NCBI RefSeq assembly: GCF_030053425.1
Contig: NZ_JASGBI010000001.1
Coordinates: forward strand, 62,001-126,000
DNA length: 64,000 nucleotides
Origin: Lysobacter stagni
GTDB lineage: Bacteria > Pseudomonadota > Gammaproteobacteria > Xanthomonadales > Xanthomonadaceae
Reading direction: 5' to 3'
The translations under genes and the position numbers were made by a program. Below, in pieces: positions 9,321 to 17,576 of this stretch (positions are counted from its first letter, which is position 1; each line of letters begins with the position of its first letter). Below the pieces are notes generated by a model. The model made no database searches. It saw nothing but the letters and a program-made list of their open reading frames with translations, and was not told the origin of the DNA.

Positions 9321-9350
9321 CGACGCCGCCTGCGGGCGGCGTTCGCGTTT
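9321..9350 (+). terminator. Possible terminator after the serine hydrolase gene
   Basis: A stem of eight base pairs (ACGCCGCC with GGGCGGCGT) and a three-base loop lie 25 bases after the stop codon. They are followed by TTCGCGTTTCC rather than a clean T-run. Confidence 0.4.
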
Positions 9351-9458
9351 CCGCGATCCGTGGCACCGCACCTGATCCGCTACCCACGGGTGCGACGGGT
9401 GAATCCGCGTCGACCGACGGCAGCGGGGCGAAAGCGCGGCTGCCTTTCGGTGCCCCCT

Positions 9459-9497
9459 AAAAAAAACTCTCCCCCCGCCTGGGCTGCGGGGAGAGAG
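9459..9497 (-). terminator. Rho-independent terminator of the histone-like gene
   Basis: Read on the minus strand, a CTCTCCCC / GGGGAGAG stem is followed by an uninterrupted run of eight T. It sits about 25 bases after the stop codon of the lysine-rich gene and is the cleanest intrinsic terminator in this part of the window. Confidence 0.88.
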
Positions 9498-9522
9498 CTG
9501 GATTACGGTCTTCGGGGCTTTC

Positions 9523-9978
9523 TTAGATCATCGGAGCCGGGGTAGCCGGCATCGCGCTCACAGCCGCCTTCTTGGCGGTCTTCTTGCGGCTGGCCTTGCG
9601 AGCGGCCTTCTTCGGGGCCTTCTTCGCAGTCTTCTTGGCAGCCTTCTTGGCGGTCTTCTTGGCGGCCTTCTTTACGGTCTTCTTGGCAGCCTTCTTCGCC
9701 GGACGCTTGGCAACCTTCTTGGCGGCCTTCTTGGCGGTCTTCTTCGCAGTCTTCTTGACGGCCTTCTTGACGGCCTTCTTGGCGGTCTTCTTGGCGGCCT
9801 TCTTGGCGGTCTTCTTCGCCGGACGCTTCGCGACCTTCTTGGCAGCCTTCTTCGCCGGACGCTTGGTCGCCTTCTTGGCGGCCTTCTTCACGGTCTTCTT
9901 CGCAGCAGCCTTCTTGGCGACCTTCTTGGTCGATTTCTTGGCGGCGGTCTTCTTCTTCGCAGCTTTCTTCATGGCCAT
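9523..9978 (-). CDS. Histone H1-like lysine/alanine-rich nucleoid protein
   Basis: 151 residues made almost entirely of KKAAKK- and KKTAKK-type units, interrupted three times by KRPAKKA. It ends with a short non-basic tail rich in alanine and proline. This is the composition of bacterial histone H1-like proteins (HctB, AlgP/AlgR3 type), which bind DNA through lysine side chains and help compact the nucleoid. The start is chosen at 9978 because GAGGAG lies seven bases upstream; a second ATG lies two codons later. Repeat number in such genes varies between strains through slippage. A strong terminator follows. Confidence 0.85.
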   Translation of the reverse strand: MAMKKAAKKKTAAKKSTKKVAKKAAAKKTVKKAAKKATKRPAKKAAKKVAKRPAKKTAKKAAKKTAKKAVKKAVKKTAKKTAKKAAKKVAKRPAKKAAKKTVKKAAKKTAKKAAKKTAKKAPKKAARKASRKKTAKKAAVSAMPATPAPMI

Positions 9979-10142
9979 GAGATGGCTCCTCGTCAGTGGT
10001 TGATCAGGTCTTGATCAGTGGTCTTGCAGGTCTTGAAGCCCAGTAGAACCAGAGCCGCGGGAGTCGGACCCGCGTGCAGCCGTCGACGCGCGACGCGCGC
10101 CAAAACGGATTCGGTGCCGTTGCCCACACCTTGCGGGCAAAC

Positions 10143-10176
10143 AAAAACCCGGCCCTCCGAGAGCGGACCGGGTTGG
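10143..10176 (-). terminator. Intrinsic terminator ending the putative small RNA
   Basis: On the minus strand AACCCGG pairs with CCGGGTT, extended internally by TCC/GGA, and is followed by TTTTTGTTTG. A second small hairpin (TTGCCC/GGGCAA) follows at once. Confidence 0.7.
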
Positions 10177-10325
10177 ATGAGGTGCGACGCCTGCGAGGCG
10201 GTACGCATTTTCTCGAGGGAAGCGAACCCTGCGTCCACCGTTTCGACTGCCCGGTCGGAGGTCTGCTTTGTGCCGCGAGTTGTCGCGTTGTCTGTACTCA
10301 CTCGCTTCCGCAGGAAACGTCTGCT
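10143..10325 (-). ncRNA. Putative small RNA or leader RNA upstream of the histone-like gene
   Basis: Predicted from the promoter at 10332-10360 and the intrinsic terminator at 10143-10176, giving a transcript of about 180 nt. The RNA could form a GCGAGT/ACTCGC stem near its 5' end and contains several GGA triplets, one between complementary flanks (TTCCTGCGGAA). It resembles no RNA family I can name: 6S, tmRNA and RNase P hallmarks are absent. It could also be an attenuated leader, since the histone-like gene starts 165 bases beyond the terminator on the same strand. A 102-codon GTG-initiated frame overlaps it but has no good ribosome-binding site. Confidence 0.45.
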
Positions 10326-10331
10326 GGGCGA

Positions 10332-10360
10332 AACCTAATCACGCTTTTTCGGACTGTCAA
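10332..10360 (-). promoter_or_regulatory. Strong sigma-70 promoter with UP-like A-tract
   Basis: On the minus strand a perfect TTGACA (10355-10360) is followed after exactly 17 bases by TAGGTT (10332-10337). An A-tract of eight or nine bases lies 13-23 bases further upstream, where an UP element would bind the alpha subunit. Such a combination is rare in this GC-rich window. Transcription would start near 10325. Confidence 0.6.
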
Positions 10361-11037
10361 CAACTTCGCTCATTTTTTTTTAAGCCATGTCGGCGCGGCG
10401 TCACCGTCGACGCCGCCCGCCAGCTATCGCTGGAGGAGTTGGAAGCGAACCTTCGATACGCGCGATCGAACGCGCGCATTTCGAAAGTAGCTTTATTTAA
10501 GGGGTTTCATAAAACGCATTCTCGCGCGTGCACATTCCGACGCGTCGGCGCGACATCGCGTGGACTGCCCTTTCGACCCACCTTGCAGGCGCGGAAGAAG
10601 AGGTCTCGCCGATGTCGCTGGACGGCGCCGATCTGGCGCCGCACAAGCCGATTTGCGCGAAAGTGCGCGAACCCTGGGCGACCTCATGCGGGGTGCGCGA
10701 CACCCGATCGACGCGCTCATCGCGACGCTCGACGACCACGACGAAGGCAACGTCGAAGGTGCCGATGCACCGCGGCCGACCATCGGAATACCGATCGCGA
10801 CGCTGCCGTGCATGCCGCCGCACGTGTCATCGGCAACAAGACGACGCAGTGCAGGGACGCTCACCCACCCGTCACGAATCCGGCCGACGGACGCGTCGGT
10901 GCAGCACCGGCCGCCGCCATCGCGGACACGCGGCTTGCCGACCTTCCGCGTGCCGCAAGCATCGGGACGAGCTGCCTCCACGCGACGACGGTGCGCCGCG
11001 ACACGGCTCGGCACGGCGACAACGACGAATCCGGACG

Positions 11038-11072
11038 GCAGAAACAGAACCGGCCGCACTGGGCGGCCGGTC
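11038..11072 (-). terminator. Probable terminator after gcvH
   Basis: On the minus strand CCGGCCGC pairs with GCGGCCGG around a five-base loop, followed by TTCTGTTTCTG. It lies about 60 bases after the gcvH stop codon. Confidence 0.6.
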
Positions 11073-11130
11073 GTCGGTCGCCGGTGGGCGACCGTCATTG
11101 GGAAGGCGCGGCGCGTGCCGCGCGCGGACC

Positions 11131-11526
11131 TCAGTGGTCCTCTTCCTCGAGCAGTTCGCTGTAGTCGTCGGGCGTGAGCAGCTCGTTGAGCTGCTCGGCG
11201 TCCTCGATCTCGACGGTGAAGATCCAGCCTTCGCCGTAGGCGTCCTCGTTGATGGTTTCCGGCTTGTCGGTCAGCGCCGAGTTGACCGACACCACCTTGC
11301 CGGTAACCGGCGCGTACACATCCGAGGCGGCCTTCACCGACTCCACCACGGCGCAGCCGGTACCGGCTTCGACGCGGTCGCCGACGTTCGGCAGTTCGAC
11401 ATAGACCAGGTCGCCCAGCAGGCCCTGAGCATGATCGGAGATGCCCACGGTGACCTTGCCGTCACCATCGACGCGGGCCCACTCATGGGACTTCATGAAC
11501 TTCAGATCGCCGGGGATTTCACTCAT
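11131..11526 (-). CDS. gcvH: Glycine cleavage system H protein
   Basis: 131 residues, the normal length for GcvH. This is the lipoyl carrier that shuttles the aminomethyl group from GcvP to GcvT and returns electrons through the L protein. The lipoylated lysine is Lys65 in the [12 protein letters not shown] motif. The start [10 protein letters not shown] at 11526 follows a GAGGT Shine-Dalgarno; the longer in-frame extension has no family match. It lies 132 bases downstream of gcvT on the same strand. gcvP is not in the window, so it must be encoded elsewhere, as is common in this family. Confidence 0.97.
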   Translation of the reverse strand: MSEIPGDLKFMKSHEWARVDGDGKVTVGISDHAQGLLGDLVYVELPNVGDRVEAGTGCAVVESVKAASDVYAPVTGKVVSVNSALTDKPETINEDAYGEGWIFTVEIEDAEQLNELLTPDDYSELLEEEDH

Positions 11527-11658
11527 GACGGACCTCGAAACTTTGCGGGGGCTGGGAACGGCGCCTAGTTTAACGGTGCGGACGGGGCGTGCGACAGGGT
11601 AGGCCATCGCCCCGCGCCGCGGCATGCTGCCGCGACGGACGGCGCACGGCCTGGCGGC

Positions 11659-12765
11659 TCAGCCGAGCACGCCTTCCTGCGCCTGGCCGTCGCGCACGAA
11701 CGGGAACTTCACCACGCGCACCGGCACTTCCTTGCCGCGGATGTCCACGCGCACGTGGCCCAGCGCGCCGGCGGGCACGCGTGCGAAGGCGATGGCCTTG
11801 CCCAGCGTCGGCGAGAACGTACCCGAAAGGATTTCGCCGTCGCCACGGTCGGTCAGCACCTTCTGGCCGTGACGCAGCACGCCCTTCTCGTCCATCACCA
11901 CGCCGATCATCTGGCGCGGCGCGCCGGCGGCCTTCTGCTGCTCGAGCACATCGCGGCCGATGAAGTCGCGCCCTTCGTCCAGCGCCACCGTCCAGGCCAG
12001 CGCGGCTTCGTACGGCGAGACGCTGTCGTCCATGTCCTGTCCGTAGAGATTCATGCCGGCTTCCAGGCGCAGCGTGTCGCGCGCGCCCAGACCCGCCGGC
12101 TTCACGCCCGCCTCGAGCAGGGCGTTCCAGAAGGCGACCGTCTGCGCTTCGGGCACGACGACCTCGAAACCGTCTTCGCCGGTGTAACCGGTGCGGGCGA
12201 CGAACACGTCGATACCGTCGACCGTCTTCGCCTCGGCGGCGGCGAACTTGCCGAGCTTGGCCGCGGCGGCACGGTCGTCATCGCGCAGCAGGCCCAGCAC
12301 CTTCTCGCGCGCGGTCGGGCCCTGCACGGCGATCATGCCGAAGTCGGGGCGCTCAGTGACCGTCACCTCGAAGGCCTTGGCCTGTTCCGTGATCCACGCC
12401 AGGTCCTTCTCGCGCGTGGCGGCGTTGACCACCAGGCGGAAGAAATCCTCGGCGCGGAAATAGATGATCAGGTCGTCGATGACGCCGCCCTGCGGGTTGA
12501 GCATGCAGGTGTACAGCGCCTTGCCCGGCACCTTCAGCTTGTCGACCGAATTGGCCACCAGGCGGCGCAGGAACTCACGCACGCGCGCACCGTGCAGGTC
12601 GACCACCGTCATGTGGCTGACGTCGAACATGCCGGCGTCGCGGCGCACCTGGTGGTGCTCCTCGATCTGCGAACCGTAGTGGATCGGCATGTCCCAGCCA
12701 CCGAAGTCGACCATCTTGGCGCCAAGGTCGCGGTGGGTCTGATTGAGGATGGTCTTCTGGGTCAT
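11659..12765 (-). CDS. gcvT: Glycine cleavage system aminomethyltransferase (T protein)
   Basis: 368 residues, matching the usual ~365. It transfers the methylene group from the H-protein-bound intermediate to tetrahydrofolate and releases ammonia. Family features are [19 protein letters not shown] near residue 22 and [14 protein letters not shown], the folate-binding region around [14 protein letters not shown], and [11 protein letters not shown]. The start at 12765 ([16 protein letters not shown]) is the conserved family start. Upstream in-frame codons lie in the region rich in stop-free GC sequence and have no ribosome-binding site. gcvH follows on the same strand. Confidence 0.97.
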   Translation of the reverse strand: MTQKTILNQTHRDLGAKMVDFGGWDMPIHYGSQIEEHHQVRRDAGMFDVSHMTVVDLHGARVREFLRRLVANSVDKLKVPGKALYTCMLNPQGGVIDDLIIYFRAEDFFRLVVNAATREKDLAWITEQAKAFEVTVTERPDFGMIAVQGPTAREKVLGLLRDDDRAAAAKLGKFAAAEAKTVDGIDVFVARTGYTGEDGFEVVVPEAQTVAFWNALLEAGVKPAGLGARDTLRLEAGMNLYGQDMDDSVSPYEAALAWTVALDEGRDFIGRDVLEQQKAAGAPRQMIGVVMDEKGVLRHGQKVLTDRGDGEILSGTFSPTLGKAIAFARVPAGALGHVRVDIRGKEVPVRVVKFPFVRDGQAQEGVLG

Positions 12766-12864
12766 GGCGGTACGAAGCCTGTGCGGGAGCGAGCCCGCGA
12801 TTATCCCAGAAGCGGCCGGAGCGATGGGTCGGCACGTTGCCACCTACGCCGGCGAATGGAGCGG

Positions 12865-13389
12865 CTACTCGCTGGTGCCTTCGTTGTAGCAGCGCACCCG
12901 CCCCGGCGCGACGCGCACGAAGCGGCCGGTGTCGCGGTCCAGCCGGACGGCCCAGCGCACCGCCGGGAGCATGTCCAGGCCCGAGGCGCCCTCCACGCCG
13001 GTGTCGATGATCGCCGCCACGCCGGCGTCATCCACGCCGTCGCGCTGGCAGGTGGCGATGGCCACCAGTTCATCGCGACGCAGCGCCGGGTACGGCACGG
13101 CATCGGTGATGCGCCAGCGCGGCTCGTCGCCAAGACGGTCGACGAACTCCGCCGCCAGCAACTGCAGCGTGCGGTCCTGATCGTCGTCGAGCGTGGCGAT
13201 GCTGCGCGCGCACAGTTGCTCCGGCTCCGAACCGGAGCCGACGCAACTGCCCGTGTTGGAGCGGTATCCCTGCGGATACGGCGGCACCACCTTGCCCACC
13301 AGGTTGGGCGGACCGGCCCACACCGCCTGGGCCAGGCAAAGGCCTGCGATGGCGGCGGCGGTGATGCGCACGGAGGGCGTCGCCCTCAC
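12865..13389 (-). CDS. Exported protein of unknown function
   Basis: 174 residues with an N-terminal signal peptide (VRITAAAIAGLCLAQAVWA, cleavage after residue 25). Four cysteines in the mature protein (in SNTGSCVGSGSEPEQLC, AIATCQRDG and VRCYNEG) could form two disulphides in the periplasm. I recognise no domain. Its GTG start overlaps the TGA of the upstream NfeD gene by four bases (GTGA), which indicates translational coupling. It therefore belongs to the SPFH-NfeD transcription unit. A role linked to membrane quality control is only suggested by that position. Confidence 0.7.
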   Translation of the reverse strand: MRATPSVRITAAAIAGLCLAQAVWAGPPNLVGKVVPPYPQGYRSNTGSCVGSGSEPEQLCARSIATLDDDQDRTLQLLAAEFVDRLGDEPRWRITDAVPYPALRRDELVAIATCQRDGVDDAGVAAIIDTGVEGASGLDMLPAVRWAVRLDRDTGRFVRVAPGRVRCYNEGTSE

Positions 13390-13826
13390 ACCGCCGGCTC
13401 GACGAGCAGGCTCATGCCACGGCTGGCGACGACGCGCACGACCGTGCCGGCCGGCAGCTCCGGCCCCGTCACGTCCCAGAACGCATCGGCGATCTGCACA
13501 CGCCCGTGGCCGTTGACGATGGCCCGCTCCAGCGGCACCACGCGTCCGATCAGCGCTTCGGCGCGACGGTTGAGCGTGGGGCGATCGCTGCGCGGCTCAC
13601 GGCCGCGGAACCAGGTACGGTAGACCTGGATCGACACGAAACTCAGCAGCACGAACGCCGCCACCTGCGCCAGCACCGGAACGCCCGGCACCACCAGCAC
13701 GATCAGGAACACGGCGGCCGCGGCGAAGCCGAGCCACAACATGAACGCACCGGGCGCCATCGTCTCGGCCGCGAACAGCAGCAGCGCCACCGCGGCCCAT
13801 GTCACCGTTTCCCAGTTCCACTGCAT
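13386..13826 (-). CDS. NfeD family membrane protein
   Basis: 146 residues. Three closely spaced hydrophobic helices occupy about residues 7-65, and the C-terminal half is the OB-fold NfeD domain, with ALIGRVVPLERAIVNGHGRVQIADAFW-type strands from about residue 85. NfeD proteins pair with SPFH/stomatin partners in membrane microdomains (YbbK-QmcA in E. coli). Here the partner gene ends one base before this start codon, and the next gene overlaps the stop, so three genes are tightly coupled. The start MQWNWETVTW at 13826 is preferred because a longer form would overlap the partner's end. Confidence 0.9.
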   Translation of the reverse strand: MQWNWETVTWAAVALLLFAAETMAPGAFMLWLGFAAAAVFLIVLVVPGVPVLAQVAAFVLLSFVSIQVYRTWFRGREPRSDRPTLNRRAEALIGRVVPLERAIVNGHGRVQIADAFWDVTGPELPAGTVVRVVASRGMSLLVEPAV

Positions 13827-13827
13827 G

Positions 13828-14784
13828 TCAGCCCCCCGCACGCGGCGGTGGCGGCACGACGCGTGGCGGCTGACGGTCGAACGCTTCCTTCGTCAGCTCG
13901 GCGATGCCGGCGATCGATCCGATCACGCCCGCCGATTCCATCGGCATCATCACGAACTTCTGGTTCGGCGCCTCGGCCAGGGCCTTGAAGGCTTCGATGT
14001 ATTTCTGCGCGACGAAATAGTTGATGGCGTTGACGTTGCCGGCGGCGATGGCATCCGACACCAGCTGCGTCGCCTTCGCCTCGGCTTCGGCCAGACGCTC
14101 GCGCGCCTCGGCTTCACGGAAGGCGGCTTCGCGCTTGCCCTCGGCGGCCAGGATGGCGGCCTGCTTGTCGCCTTCGGCGCGCAGGATCTCCGACTGGCGA
14201 TGGCCTTCGGCTTCCAGGATGTTGGCGCGCTTCTCGCGCTCGGCCTTCATCTGGCGCGCCATCGAATCGACCAGGTCGCGCGGCGGCTGGATGTCCTTCA
14301 GTTCGATGCGGTTGACCTTCAGGCCCCACGGGTGCGTTGCCTGATCCACGGCCACCAGCACCTTGGCGTTGATCTCGTCGCGCTTGGACAGCGATTCGTC
14401 CAGGTCCAGCGAACCGATCGCGGTGCGGATGTTGGTCATCACCAGGTTCAGGATCGCGACCTCCAGCTGTGCCACCTCATAGGCCGCCTTGGCCGCATCG
14501 AGCACCTGGAAGTAGACGATGCCGTCCACCTTCACCACCGCGTTGTCCTTGGTGATGACGTCCTGGCTGGGGACCTCCATCACCTGTTCCATCATGTTTA
14601 TCTTGCGGCCGACGCCGTACATGATCGGGACCAGGAAGTGCAGGCCGGGGTCCATGGTGTGCGTATAACGGCCGAAACGCTCCACCGTCCACTCGTACCC
14701 CTGCGGCACCACCCTCACCGCCTTCAGCACCAGCACCACGCCGGCAAACAGCAAGACCACGCTCAGTACCGCGCTCAGGCCCAT
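13828..14784 (-). CDS. SPFH/stomatin-like paraslipin (QmcA type)
   Basis: 318 residues. One N-terminal membrane helix (residues 3-22) is followed by the SPFH/band-7 domain (RVVPQGYEWTVERFGRY through DIQPPRDLVDSMARQMKAE). A long helical segment rich in Ala-Glu-Arg repeats (about 190-260) mediates oligomerisation in this family. It is an inner-membrane scaffold that usually works with an NfeD partner, encoded directly downstream. The start at 14784 follows a near-perfect AAGGAGGGG Shine-Dalgarno five bases upstream. A minus-strand TATACT at about 14811-14816 is a likely -10 element in the short divergent gap to the ECF sigma gene. Confidence 0.93.
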   Translation of the reverse strand: MGLSAVLSVVLLFAGVVLVLKAVRVVPQGYEWTVERFGRYTHTMDPGLHFLVPIMYGVGRKINMMEQVMEVPSQDVITKDNAVVKVDGIVYFQVLDAAKAAYEVAQLEVAILNLVMTNIRTAIGSLDLDESLSKRDEINAKVLVAVDQATHPWGLKVNRIELKDIQPPRDLVDSMARQMKAEREKRANILEAEGHRQSEILRAEGDKQAAILAAEGKREAAFREAEARERLAEAEAKATQLVSDAIAAGNVNAINYFVAQKYIEAFKALAEAPNQKFVMMPMESAGVIGSIAGIAELTKEAFDRQPPRVVPPPPRAGG

Positions 14785-14868
14785 GATCCCCTCCTTGTAG
14801 ATGGGTCCGAGTATAGGCCGAACGCCCGTTGCGACGGTTTTCCGGGCCGCCGCATCTAGGGGAATGAC

Positions 14869-15501
14869 ATGCCACCGCCCCCCAGCCCCGAGCCCGTGAC
14901 GCCAGCGACGACAACGGCCCCGCGCAGCAGCTTCGCCATCGACGTGCCCGACGGCCTGCTGGCCCGCGCGCGCAACGGCGACCGCGCGGCGTTCGAGCAG
15001 CTCTACCGCTGGTTCGAGCGCCCCGTGTTCAACCTGGCGCTGCGGATGCTCGGCGGCGCGCACGGGTCGGACCGCGAAGAGGCAGCCGACGTGCTGCAGG
15101 AAACGATGATCAAGGTGTACGGAAAGATCGGCGATTACCGCGGCGGCGACGCCGGCGGACCGTTCTGGGGCTGGGTCCGTCAGATCGCCGTGAACGAAGC
15201 GTTGATGCGGCTGCGCAGCAATCGCCGACATCACTTCGACGTGCCGCTGGACGGCGACGACATGGCGGTCGATCCCGGCCCGCTGCCCAGCGCCGCCGCC
15301 GACGCTGCGACGCTTTCACGCGCGCTCGCACGCCTGCCGTCGTCCACTCGCAGCGTGCTCTGGCTGTACCACGCCGAGGGCTACACGCACGAGGAAATCG
15401 CGGCGTTGATGCAGCGCACGCCCAGTTTCTCGAAATCCCAACTCTCGCGCGGCGGACGTCGCCTGCGCGAACTGCTCGAACCGGAGACGGCCCATGCCTG
15501 A
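14869..15501 (+). CDS. ECF-subfamily RNA polymerase sigma factor
   Basis: 210 residues. Region 2 spans about residues 30-100 (FEQLYRWFERPVFNLALRML, AADVLQETMIKVYGKI, PFWGWVRQIAVNEALMRLR) and region 4 about 145-205 (LPSSTRSVLWLYHAEGYTHEEIAALM). It is a stress-type alternative sigma factor. The first ~25 residues are proline/threonine-rich and not conserved. It opens a three-gene operon with a single-pass membrane protein (8-base overlap) and a PDZ protein. By analogy the second product is the likely membrane anti-sigma factor. The signal sensed is unknown. Confidence 0.9.
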   Translation: MPPPPSPEPVTPATTTAPRSSFAIDVPDGLLARARNGDRAAFEQLYRWFERPVFNLALRMLGGAHGSDREEAADVLQETMIKVYGKIGDYRGGDAGGPFWGWVRQIAVNEALMRLRSNRRHHFDVPLDGDDMAVDPGPLPSAAADAATLSRALARLPSSTRSVLWLYHAEGYTHEEIAALMQRTPSFSKSQLSRGGRRLRELLEPETAHA

Positions 15502-16357
15502 CGCCGACACCCCCCGCACCCCCGCACCGTCCGACTGGAGCGCCGCCTTCGCTGCGCTGCCGATGGAAACGCCGCCAGCCGATGGCTGGAAGCGCGTGGG
15601 CGATGCACTGGACGCGCGAGCGCATACATCCCGCGCGCCGCACCATCGACGCCGCTGGCCGACGTGGATCGCGGCCGCCGCGGTGCTGTCGGCGGTCGCA
15701 CTCGTACCGATGCTGAGGCGCGATCCCGGTGCGCCCACGCCGCAGGACACCGTCATGGTCGCCACGACGAAGCCTGCGTCCACCGCCGCGTCGATGCCTG
15801 CATCACCCGCACGCGATGCGAGCCGCACAGCTCCAGACATCGCGGTGGCCTCGACCCCGCCGGCGCCGCGCATCGAAGCCGGCAGCGCGACGGCACGGCC
15901 GCCAACCGCCGTGCCGCGCAAGCGCCGCAACTCGGTGACCACGCCGCCGCATGCCGCCGAGCCGCGCCGCCTGGTGGCGGATGCGACGGCGTCCATGCCG
16001 GACGCCCCCAACACCGTCGCCACCGCGCCGACCATCGACGACGAGGCGAACCGCGGCGATGCCGTCGCCGTGCAGTCGCTGCAGGCCGAATCCGCACGGC
16101 TCGAAGCGCTGGTCGCCCTCGCCCGCGACGACCGGGTGGCATCGGCCAATGGTGCCGCGCTGACCACGCAGCTCGACGAACGCATCGGCCGCATCGACGC
16201 CTCGCTGTCGCAACCGGGCCTGGCCGATGGCGACCGCACCCTGCTCTGGCAGGAACGCGTCGTCGCGATGCGCGAACTGGCCGGCATCGAAACCACGCAA
16301 CGCTGGCTCACCACCCATGGTGAGCGCTACGACGGCGCCCTTGTCAGCGTCGACTGA
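15494..16357 (+). CDS. Single-pass membrane protein, candidate anti-sigma factor
   Basis: 287 residues, overlapping the sigma gene by eight bases. About 55 cytoplasmic residues (SDWSAAFAALPMETPPADGW onward) precede one membrane helix (WIAAAAVLSAVALVPML, about 57-73). A long proline/alanine/threonine-rich periplasmic segment and a helical C-terminal region (LQAESARLEALVALARDD) follow. This topology and position match membrane anti-sigma factors, but no zinc-binding HxxxCxxC motif is present, so the call is inferred from context. Several pipelines would simply label it hypothetical. Confidence 0.65.
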   Translation: MPDADTPRTPAPSDWSAAFAALPMETPPADGWKRVGDALDARAHTSRAPHHRRRWPTWIAAAAVLSAVALVPMLRRDPGAPTPQDTVMVATTKPASTAASMPASPARDASRTAPDIAVASTPPAPRIEAGSATARPPTAVPRKRRNSVTTPPHAAEPRRLVADATASMPDAPNTVATAPTIDDEANRGDAVAVQSLQAESARLEALVALARDDRVASANGAALTTQLDERIGRIDASLSQPGLADGDRTLLWQERVVAMRELAGIETTQRWLTTHGERYDGALVSVD

Positions 16358-16391
16358 TTCCACCTTCCATCTGCCGCAGGACACTGCACCC

Positions 16392-17522
16392 ATGACTCCG
16401 CTCCGTTCCAAGCCGACGCTGCTGGCCGCATCGCTCGGACTGCTGCTCGCCTGCGCCGCCAGCGCACAGACCGGCAAGGACGCCGCACAGTCGCGCGAAC
16501 TGGAAGCCGCGCGCGCCGACCTCAACCGCGCTGCCAAGCGCTACGCGGAACTCTCGCGCGAGAACGCACCGTTCGACCGCGCCGTGTTCGAGCGCGAGTT
16601 CGAGCGTCGCTTCATCCAGCGCCCGGTGCTGGGCGTGGTGCTCGCACCCGAACCCAAGGTCGGCGTCCGCATCGCGGCGGTCACGCCCGACAGCGCGGCG
16701 GCGAAGGCCGGCCTGCGCACGGGCGACGTGCTCACCTCCATCAACGACACCAAGCTGGATGCCGCCTCGTCCGAGCAGCGCCTCGCCCAGGCCCGCGAGC
16801 AACTGCGCAGCCTGGACACGAAAGCGCAGGTCGCTCTGGCCTATCAGCGCGATGGCCGCGCCGCCACGGTGCGCGCCACGCCGCAACTGGGCGAACGCGT
16901 CGTGATGATGCGCGACGCCGACGGCAACCCGATCGAGCGCTCGCTGCCGCTGATTTCGCCGCAGGTGCGCAGCGAACTCATCCGCCTGGGCCCGATGGGC
17001 GACTGCGATGGCGAGGACTGCCACCTGCCGATGCTGTCGGAGGCCTTCCGCTGGAGCGGCATCAACCTGGCCACGGTCGATCCACAACTGGGGCGTTATT
17101 TCGGCACCGATCGCGGCGTGCTGGTACTCAGCACCGGTCCGGAACTCACGGGCCTGCAGGCGGGCGACGTGATCCAGCGCATCGATGGCAAGCCGGTGGG
17201 TTCGCCGCGCGAGGCCATGGCAGCACTGCGAGGCAAGCCGGAGGAGAGCCGCGTGGATGTGACCTATCTGCGCGACCGCAAGAGCGCGACCACCAAGGTC
17301 ACCGTGCCCAAGGTGGCGATGCTGCGCCTGCCGGCGCCACCCGCACCGCCATCCCCTCCTTCGTCGCCGGCTCCGCCCGCCGCGCCGGCTACGCCCCCCA
17401 CGCCTCCGTCGGCGCCGACACCCCCGACGCCTCCGCAGGCACTCACGCCGCCGGCTCCGCCCGCGCCACCGTCCCCGCCCGCGCCACCCGAAGGGGCGTA
17501 CGCGATCGTCATCGCGGTCTGA
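16392..17522 (+). CDS. Exported two-PDZ-domain protein with proline-rich tail
   Basis: 376 residues. The signal peptide (residues 1-25, ending CAASAQ) is followed by a helical segment and a first PDZ domain (about 78-160, with GLRTGDVLTSIND). A second PDZ domain (about 220-315, with GLQAGDVIQRIDGKPVGSP) comes next. Residues ~323-368 are almost wholly proline, alanine, serine and threonine, before a short hydrophobic end. There is no protease domain, so it probably binds C-termini of misfolded or signalling proteins in the periplasm. It closes the ECF/anti-sigma operon, where it could act as sensor or effector. Polyproline runs like this need EF-P for translation. Confidence 0.82.
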   Translation: MTPLRSKPTLLAASLGLLLACAASAQTGKDAAQSRELEAARADLNRAAKRYAELSRENAPFDRAVFEREFERRFIQRPVLGVVLAPEPKVGVRIAAVTPDSAAAKAGLRTGDVLTSINDTKLDAASSEQRLAQAREQLRSLDTKAQVALAYQRDGRAATVRATPQLGERVVMMRDADGNPIERSLPLISPQVRSELIRLGPMGDCDGEDCHLPMLSEAFRWSGINLATVDPQLGRYFGTDRGVLVLSTGPELTGLQAGDVIQRIDGKPVGSPREAMAALRGKPEESRVDVTYLRDRKSATTKVTVPKVAMLRLPAPPAPPSPPSSPAPPAAPATPPTPPSAPTPPTPPQALTPPAPPAPPSPPAPPEGAYAIVIAV

Positions 17523-17524
17523 AC

Positions 17525-17559
17525 GAAAAGAAGCCCGGCGCGAGCCGGGCTTCTTCGTT
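17525..17559. terminator. Bidirectional terminator between PDZ and DUF6607 genes
   Basis: GAAGCCCGGC pairs with GCCGGGCTTC across a GCGA tetraloop, with flanking CGAA/TTCG. An A-rich 5' side and T-rich 3' side let it work for both converging genes. Confidence 0.8.
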
Positions 17560-17576
17560 GGATCAACGCGGGACGC

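Larger units (their letters stand above)
9979..11130. other. Long stretch without a convincing gene; holds a candidate small RNA
   Basis: About 1.15 kb between the histone-like gene and gcvH. The left third contains three copies of GGTCTTG (about 10007-10037) and a promoter/terminator pair listed separately. The middle (10380-10500) is locally AT-richer, with a T8-9 tract and TTTATTTAAGGGG. The right part (10500-11035) has open frames on both strands, but their arginine/serine-rich translations have no recognisable domain, start or ribosome-binding site. A short plus-strand stretch around 10397-10500 reads as plausible protein (DAARQLSLEELEANLRYARS) and could be a decayed gene remnant. Confidence 0.5.

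Noticed and set aside
10057..10073. A tRNA-like T arm (GCGGG/CCCGC with a seven-base loop)
   Set aside because: No matching acceptor, D or anticodon arms could be found on either side.
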